A stretch of DNA of 53,379 bases, from the NCBI GenBank assembly GCA_029263175.1, contig JAJCXZ010000057.1, positions 1-53,379 on the forward strand, written 5' to 3'. A model generated the notes under the pieces. That model worked only from the letters and a program-made list of their open reading frames with translations, was not told the DNA's origin and ran no database searches. This DNA comes from Acidimicrobiales bacterium (lineage in GTDB: Bacteria > Actinomycetota > Acidimicrobiia > Acidimicrobiales > Aldehydirespiratoraceae). Made by a program: the position numbers and the translations under genes. Below, one piece after another: positions 46,501 to 53,379 of this stretch (its first letter is position 1; each line of letters starts with the position of its first letter).

Positions 46501-47311
46501 AACCGGCCTCGGTCAGCGAGTGATGTCCTATCCCACACTGATCGACGACGGCGACACCGTCTCGATTCGTCTCGTTGCCGACATCGAGACCCAAACGTCC
46601 CTGATGTGGGAGGGCACTCGACGCCTACTTCTCCTGCATCGCCCACCCGTCGGCACTGCGCTCCGACACCTCCTCACCGACGACGTGAAGTACGCGATCC
46701 TTGTCAGTCCCTATGAATCGCCGTCGGCCTGGTTCGAGGACTGCCTGGCTGCCGCCACCGACGAACTCATTCATCGACACCGAGGCCCTGTGTTCACCTC
46801 GGCGGGGTGGGAGAGACTCCTTGCTTCCTACCGGGCCGAACTCCCGCAGACCCTCATGGAGGTGGCGAACGATGGGGTCGAGGTGCTGCAGCGAGCGCGC
46901 GACCTTCGTCGGTCGCTCGAGTCGCTCACGGCCCCCGCACTCCAGTTGGCCCGAGCCGATATGACGGAGCAACTCGAACGCCTCGTCTACGACGGGAGCC
47001 TCGCGTCGGTCGGCGCACACCGACTGAGCGATGTCGGCCGCTACCTCCGCGCGCTCGAATGGCGCGTCGCTCGCCTCCCCGATGGTCTGGCCCGCGATCG
47101 GGACCGTATGGCCAACGTGCGGGTGCTCGAGGCGGACCACGAGGCTCTCGTCCAACAGTTCGGCATGACGGTCGAATTGGAGTCGCTCATGTGGCAGCTC
47201 CAAGAACTCCGGGTCTCACAGTTCGCAGAATCCGTCGGTGCAGCCGCCGGCATCAGCGTCAAGCGGGTCAGGGCTGAACTCCAACGGCTGGCTCAGGGAA
47301 CATCGGCGTAG
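43571..47311 (+). CDS. hrpA: DEAH-box RNA helicase HrpA
   Basis: 1246 residues. HrpA-type helicases act on mRNA and stalled ribosomes in other bacteria. Walker A is VVAGETGSGKSTQLPKF, the DEAH box is LIIDEAHERSLNIDFLLGYL, SATID is motif III, and VAETSLTVPGI plus QRAGRCGRLGPG are motifs V and VI. The long C-terminal region (from about 600) carries the HrpA-specific DUF3418-like domain, e.g. HWWDEDRG-like SDPWWDEDRGA. The ATG at 43571 is used because the upstream frame overlaps the PKS gene. A four-codon frame (ATG 43560 to TGA 43574) overlaps it as ATGA. Confidence 0.95.
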   Translation: MKTGPIAYPPELPITERRTEIIDALATSQVIVVAGETGSGKSTQLPKFCLEAAPGDDRLIGHTQPRRLAARSIAERVAAELDTTVGGLVGYTVRFDDEVSADTRIRLMTDGILLAEIQRDPMLRRYRTLIIDEAHERSLNIDFLLGYLARLLPQRPDLNLIITSATIDTERFSAHFDGAPIIEVSGRTYPVEVRYSPPADPNDPDAPTLDQPEAIEHAVRELLRDQPGDMLVFCSGEREIHDAADHLRDQLPGDLEVLPLYARLSPAEQQRIFKPAGKRRVILSTNVAETSLTVPGIHAVVDTGTARISRFNRRTKVQRLPIEPISQASANQRAGRCGRLGPGVCIRLYTEDEFDARPDFTEPEIQRTNLASVILQMAALGLGNVAEFPFVDPPDMRAVRDGILLLEELDAVVPEHEGKKGWLTPLGRQLSSLPLDPRMGRMLLEAEDHGCVRELLIIVSGLSIQDPRIRPTGVGSRAAQQKAAECHKRYTDDESDFLSYLLLWEHIRTERTARTGNGFRRMCRDEYLHFLRIREWQDVHSQLRRAVRDLGLQINDNDAPPTAVHQAVLAGLLSHVGFFDPERREYRGARNARFVVAPGSALRKRTPKWLMAGELVETNQLRARTVAPLNPRWLERSASHLLRWDYSDPWWDEDRGAAMCHERASLYGLPVVPNRSINLHRVEPTLAQTLFVRHALVETDTADVPAMPHYDFVRRNAIVTDEIVELEHRLRRRDLHCSDDELIDRYSARLPEHVVSRAHFEKWWGKHRRQHPTVLDFTLSDLLVEGVGPIELTELPTEWPYGDVSLALSYQFEPTEPTDGLTIDIPLEHVRRLRPQPFEWLVPAWRPLLIDELIRTLPKATRRALLPIPESVAAVVPMLDANGERSLTVQLAAALTSRSGIDVRPHELRPGSLPTFLRPHFRVVDHGESLAEDDDLELLQRHLHDEARVLLAKTSHSLEQSELIAWTFGDLPESIEATGLGQRVMSYPTLIDDGDTVSIRLVADIETQTSLMWEGTRRLLLLHRPPVGTALRHLLTDDVKYAILVSPYESPSAWFEDCLAAATDELIHRHRGPVFTSAGWERLLASYRAELPQTLMEVANDGVEVLQRARDLRRSLESLTAPALQLARADMTEQLERLVYDGSLASVGAHRLSDVGRYLRALEWRVARLPDGLARDRDRMANVRVLEADHEALVQQFGMTVELESLMWQLQELRVSQFAESVGAAAGISVKRVRAELQRLAQGTSA

Positions 47312-48324
47312 CCGAGCCAGCGACCCTGTTCGTAGTTGTAGAGCTTGCACGTCGACGTGGACCGTAGATAGTCGCGGAGTCGGATCGGGCGTTGCTCGAC
47401 GTCGTCGGGGAACTTGGCGGCTATCGCCCTCGCGGCCTCGGGCAGCCGGTAGCACGGGATTCGCATGTCCACATGATGGGGAAGATGCACCATGATCCAG
47501 TGGAAGAACAGGTCCCACCCGGGCGGACCCCACAACACAGTGGTGCCTTCGACCTGGCCCCGGAACCGATTCCAATCGGCACGAGGCCACCAGCGAATCT
47601 CTGGGGCGATGTGATGCACGTAGACAACCCAGCCGATGACCTGGCAGAAAAGCAGGAACGGCACCACCACGACCTTGACCCAGATCCAGACACCGGCAAA
47701 CCCGGCGAAACCGACGCTCAGCGCAAGGGCGCTCGCGGCGAATACGACAACGAGGGCCTGATCGCGACGCATTGCCCTCCGCCACCGAGCCGGAGCCGGG
47801 AAGCGCACCATCTTGTCCCACCACACTCGATGGAAGTAGTACGCGCCGGCGCCCAGTGAGCTCCACTCCAGGCGATGCACCAACTTTGCGAATCGGCCGA
47901 GGTCGCGGTACTCGTCGACGTTCAACGGCTGCCAGACAAAGTCGATGTGTTGGCGCAACGTGTGGCCGTGGTGAACTCGGTTGTGGCCGAAGATCCAGAC
48001 CTCCACGGCGTGCAGTGATGGAAGCAGGGTCAGATGCGAGACAAAGGCGTTGAGGCGGGGCGAATCGAACAAGGCGTCGTGGGCGGCGTCGTGACCAAGT
48101 ACGAACAGACCCGACACCATGAGTCCGGCGAAGAGCCACAGAGGCACCAGCAGGAACGGATTGTTTGTCGCAATGAGGCCCCAGATCGCGAGTCCGTAGA
48201 GGAGAAGGTCGCGGCCGACGAGGCCAAGGCCCCGAATGAGGGATCGCTCGTAGCAGTGCTCGGGAATGACTTCCAGCACCGGCTTGAGACCGGTCGGTTT
48301 TTCGGGCGCAGCAGTCGACAACAT
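47293..48324 (-). CDS. Membrane fatty-acid desaturase
   Basis: 343 residues. It is an integral membrane di-iron desaturase/hydroxylase, with hydrophobic pairs around 35-75 and 180-230. The three histidine boxes are intact: HDAAHD (about 78-83), HNRVHHGH (about 114-121) and HLPHHVD (about 285). It would introduce a double bond or hydroxyl into an acyl chain; exact substrate unknown. I take ATG 48324 because the in-frame GTG at 48336 begins one base after a TAGGTT box and would not be in the mRNA. The 3' end overlaps hrpA by 19 bases. Confidence 0.9.
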   Translation of the reverse strand: MLSTAAPEKPTGLKPVLEVIPEHCYERSLIRGLGLVGRDLLLYGLAIWGLIATNNPFLLVPLWLFAGLMVSGLFVLGHDAAHDALFDSPRLNAFVSHLTLLPSLHAVEVWIFGHNRVHHGHTLRQHIDFVWQPLNVDEYRDLGRFAKLVHRLEWSSLGAGAYYFHRVWWDKMVRFPAPARWRRAMRRDQALVVVFAASALALSVGFAGFAGVWIWVKVVVVPFLLFCQVIGWVVYVHHIAPEIRWWPRADWNRFRGQVEGTTVLWGPPGWDLFFHWIMVHLPHHVDMRIPCYRLPEAARAIAAKFPDDVEQRPIRLRDYLRSTSTCKLYNYEQGRWLGYADVP

Positions 48325-48337
48325 AGATGGCGTCACA

Positions 48338-48360
48338 AACCTAGCCTGCCGACCGGCAGG
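48338..48360 (-). promoter_or_regulatory. Desaturase promoter with operator-like dyad
   Basis: TAGGTT (48343-48338) is directly preceded by the perfect dyad CCTGCC-GGTC-GGCAGG (48360-48345). The dyad occupies the -12 to -28 interval, where a bound repressor would block RNA polymerase. No regulator gene is adjacent. Confidence 0.4.
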
Positions 48361-48369
48361 CAGGGAAAC

Positions 48370-48389
48370 CTAGGGCCTGAAGTCCCTAG
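48370..48389 (-). terminator. Weak hairpin after the unknown gene
   Basis: CTAGGG/CCCTAG (48370-48375 with 48384-48389) forms a six-pair stem around eight bases. It includes the TAG stop of the upstream gene. It has no U tract and only modest stability. Confidence 0.3.
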
Positions 48390-48817
48390 ACACGTTCGAC
48401 TCGGCACGCCGACATCGTGACCGAGTCGACCTCTCCGAGCGAATCCCCCAGCGCTTCATGCAGCGTCTTTCGTGTTCGCCATGCCGCGCTTCGGTCCGAC
48501 AGCAAGTCGTCGATGGCCAGCACGAACGCCATGAGCTGGGCCGGGCGCTGGATACGAATCAGTTCGGAGTGCATCTCCACCGGCGACCAGTCCGGTTTCG
48601 GCTCGACACGGAAGGGCCATGTCGCCGGTCCGGTCACCCGTTCCACCGCGCTTCTCAACTCAACCAGGTCGTCGGCCCCGGCCACGATGGCCGCCGAGTG
48701 GCTGCGTTCATCCGAACTCGCCATCAGCGGTCGAAGATCTATTGCGTCTCGGCAAAACGCGGCCGGAAGACCCCCGACGAGATCCACGTAGGCCCGTCGG
48801 ATCTCGGCCGTGCTCAC
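48386..48817 (-). CDS. Unknown soluble protein
   Basis: 143 residues, starting at GTG 48817, which overlaps the nitroreductase stop (GTGA). It is mostly helical, with no membrane segment or signal peptide. The middle has WPFRVEPKPDWSPVEMHSELIRIQRPAQLMAFVLAIDDLLSDRSAAWRTR in three conserved-looking blocks, and Trp/Pro content argues for a folded domain. I do not recognise the family. Co-translation with the nitroreductase is the only functional hint. Confidence 0.7.
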   Translation of the reverse strand: MSTAEIRRAYVDLVGGLPAAFCRDAIDLRPLMASSDERSHSAAIVAGADDLVELRSAVERVTGPATWPFRVEPKPDWSPVEMHSELIRIQRPAQLMAFVLAIDDLLSDRSAAWRTRKTLHEALGDSLGEVDSVTMSACRVERV

Positions 48818-49413
48818 CAACTGCCCCGATGCACGATCGTGGCCAAGGGCCGACGAGCGCGGCCGGCCGACTGCGACGGGCGGGCCGGGGCGCGGTGGCC
48901 GATGGCGATCGCGCCGAGAGCGCGTCGGTCGGCGGGAACGCCGAAGCCGGCGCGCACTGCATCCTCATGTTCGAAGAGTCCGAAGAGCAGTGCCCCCAGA
49001 CCCTCGTTCTCGGCAGCCAACAGGAGCGTCATTGCCGCCGCACCGCCGTCGACGAACCAGTACGGAACCGACCAGGCATCGACCGATGCTCCCAGACCAG
49101 TCCGGACCTTGTCGGGTTCGTCGTAACGCCGGACATAGGCGTCCGGGTCCACCCAAGGCACGATCAGGACATGAGCATGCAGGAGCTCAGGCCACGGGAA
49201 CGATTCTCTTCGTATCGACGACAGCGTTGTGTCCCAGTAGCGGGCGGTCTGCTCCTTGCCTTCGAGAACCAGGAACTCGATGCTCGCGGTGTTTCCTGCC
49301 GATGGGCCGCGCCGAGCGGCGTCGAGCATACGATCCACCGTCGAGCGGTCGACCGCTTCGTCGGTGAACGCGCGAGTCATCCGCCGGTGACGGATCAACT
49401 GGTCGAACTCCAT
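48814..49413 (-). CDS. Nitroreductase-family FMN oxidoreductase
   Basis: 199 residues. The N-terminus (FDQLIRHRRMTRAFTDEAVD, then LDAARRGPSAGNTASIEFLVL) is the standard FMN/phosphate-binding start of the nitroreductase fold. VDGGAAAMTLLLAAENEGLGALLFGLFEHED is the dimer-interface helix, and AIGHRAP near the end closes the FMN site. These proteins reduce nitro compounds, flavins or F420-like cofactors; the substrate is unknown. The gene lies 23 bp after the upstream unknown gene and overlaps the next. Confidence 0.88.
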   Translation of the reverse strand: MEFDQLIRHRRMTRAFTDEAVDRSTVDRMLDAARRGPSAGNTASIEFLVLEGKEQTARYWDTTLSSIRRESFPWPELLHAHVLIVPWVDPDAYVRRYDEPDKVRTGLGASVDAWSVPYWFVDGGAAAMTLLLAAENEGLGALLFGLFEHEDAVRAGFGVPADRRALGAIAIGHRAPARPSQSAGRARRPLATIVHRGSW

Positions 49414-49436
49414 GATCGCCCCGGTCGGGGGAGCGA

Positions 49437-50105
49437 TCAGAGCAGCTTCTCGAGATCCTCGGCCATGGCCCAGCCGAACGCAATCAGCGAGTCGCCGTTG
49501 GCGATGTCGAGACCGTCGAGTTGAGCACTGACCTCAGCGTCGGTCTTCTCGGGCTTCGAGCTCTCGTGATCGAGAACCGACGCCTGTGAGCCGTCACCGC
49601 GCGCGGTGAATGCACGATCCTCGTAGACCGACGCGCCGATGCCGTAGCGCTTCGCAAGACGACGACCCCAGGCACGCTCCTCGCCGGAGGCCTTGTGTCC
49701 CGGGCGCGGGACGATGTCGCTGAGCGACTTGAAGGCTTCGAAGGCGCCGGCGTCGTTGATCTGAGTGCCGATGAGGACGTCTTCGTCGGGGAAGGCGAGG
49801 ACGGAGCGGCGGAGCTGATCGGTCATGATCGCCCGCAAGACGGTGTCGCGCTTCGTGTTGCGACAGATGTGGCCGGCACCGACGATGACACTTGGCGTGC
49901 CACCGATGCGCTCCAACGTGCAGAACGAGAAGCCCCGAACCTTGCCGCCTTCGCTCGCCACGGTGCAAAGCACCCAGGCTTCGGCTTGCTTCGACAGCAT
50001 GCCGACCTCGAACGCGTTCGGTGAGTCGGCACAGAGGTCAGCCATTTCGGCGAACTCGGCGTCACTCAGCGCGGTGCAATCCTTGGTTTCGACTTCGATT
50101 GCCAT
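49437..50105 (-). CDS. Unknown protein, possibly GNAT-like
   Basis: 222 residues from ATG 50105 (a GTG at 50114 is in frame but lies too close to AGGGGA). It opens with a helix ALSDAEFAEMADLCADSPNAF. Alternating strands follow, VLCTVASEGGKVRGFSFCTLERIGGTPSVIVGAGHICRN, and then a helix-rich half. The strand order and the R-x6-A helix loosely recall an acetyltransferase fold, but the Q/RxxGxG/A loop is not clear. The C-terminal 50 residues are acidic and Ser-rich. I cannot assign a function. Confidence 0.75.
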   Translation of the reverse strand: MAIEVETKDCTALSDAEFAEMADLCADSPNAFEVGMLSKQAEAWVLCTVASEGGKVRGFSFCTLERIGGTPSVIVGAGHICRNTKRDTVLRAIMTDQLRRSVLAFPDEDVLIGTQINDAGAFEAFKSLSDIVPRPGHKASGEERAWGRRLAKRYGIGASVYEDRAFTARGDGSQASVLDHESSKPEKTDAEVSAQLDGLDIANGDSLIAFGWAMAEDLEKLL

Positions 50106-50138
50106 GCCCTGCACTGTCCCCTGTTTGCCGAATGTTCC

Positions 50139-50181
50139 CGGACTAGTTTTCAGGGAAAGTCCGCGAATCGCAACCTCGCGG
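50139..50181 (-). terminator. Possible dnaE terminator
   Basis: Two overlapping small stems follow the dnaE stop: CCGCGA/TCGCGG (50161-50166 with 50176-50181) and CGGACT/AGTCCG (50139-50144 with 50158-50163). They share bases, so only one can form at a time. There is no U tract. Confidence 0.3.
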
Positions 50182-50183
50182 GG

Positions 50184-53379
<3,196 letters not shown>

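Overview
The window comes from a high-GC bacterium. The gene content points to an actinobacterium, and I infer the class Acidimicrobiia or a relative. The evidence is a mycothiol-synthase-like acetyltransferase, menaquinone genes (menA, menG/ubiE), OmpR-type two-component genes, start codons sitting 6-8 nt behind a TANNNT box (leaderless mRNAs), and long operons joined by ATGA/GTGA/TGATG overlaps. Nearly every base is coding. No stretch over 300 bases lacks a gene; the largest gap (15844-16087) holds a probable small RNA.

Layout. 1-4055 (minus): the end of an operon read leftward, an ABM-domain protein, trpC, trpF, trpB, trpA, a small membrane protein and the start of an FAD oxidoreductase. 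4079-6791: a membrane-anchored J-domain protein (minus) divergent from a response regulator/histidine kinase pair (plus). 6769-9389 (minus): hisI-trpE-ygfZ. 9486-10490: a GroES-like chaperonin divergent from an alpha/beta hydrolase. 10494-15588 (minus): hisD-hisC-hisB-hisH-hisA-hisF. 15649-16729: a small helical protein, a candidate three-hairpin RNA, and nth. 16756-19669 (plus): mshD-like, rlmN, a membrane protein and menG. 19719-31285 (minus): a ten-gene purine operon purL-purQ-purC-purE-purK-purF-purD-purM-purN-menA. 31325-43443 (minus): a compact three-gene hybrid PKS/NRPS locus. 43571-47311 (plus): hrpA. 47293-50105 (minus): a fatty-acid desaturase, an unknown protein, a nitroreductase and another unknown protein. 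50184-53379 (minus): dnaE, cut by the window edge.

Two items stand out. First, the PKS/NRPS locus encodes KS-AT(malonyl)-ACP-aminotransferase-C-A-PCP, then a discrete thioesterase carrying a TubC-type docking domain, then C-A(predicted glycine)-PCP. Together these would extend an acyl starter by malonate, convert the beta-keto group to a beta-amine, and add one or two amino acids, the second predicted to be Gly. Loading enzyme, phosphopantetheinyl transferase, transporter and regulator are absent from the window. Second, dnaE is interrupted at the right edge by an intein: the last translated residues before the DnaE PHP region form a classical intein C-terminal block ending in His-Asn, followed by Cys.

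Pathway logic: tryptophan, histidine and purine synthesis are split among several operons that each start at a leaderless promoter, so classical 5'-UTR attenuators or riboswitches are not possible at those starts. The purine operon begins 39 bp behind the last NRPS gene but carries its own -10 box in that gap.
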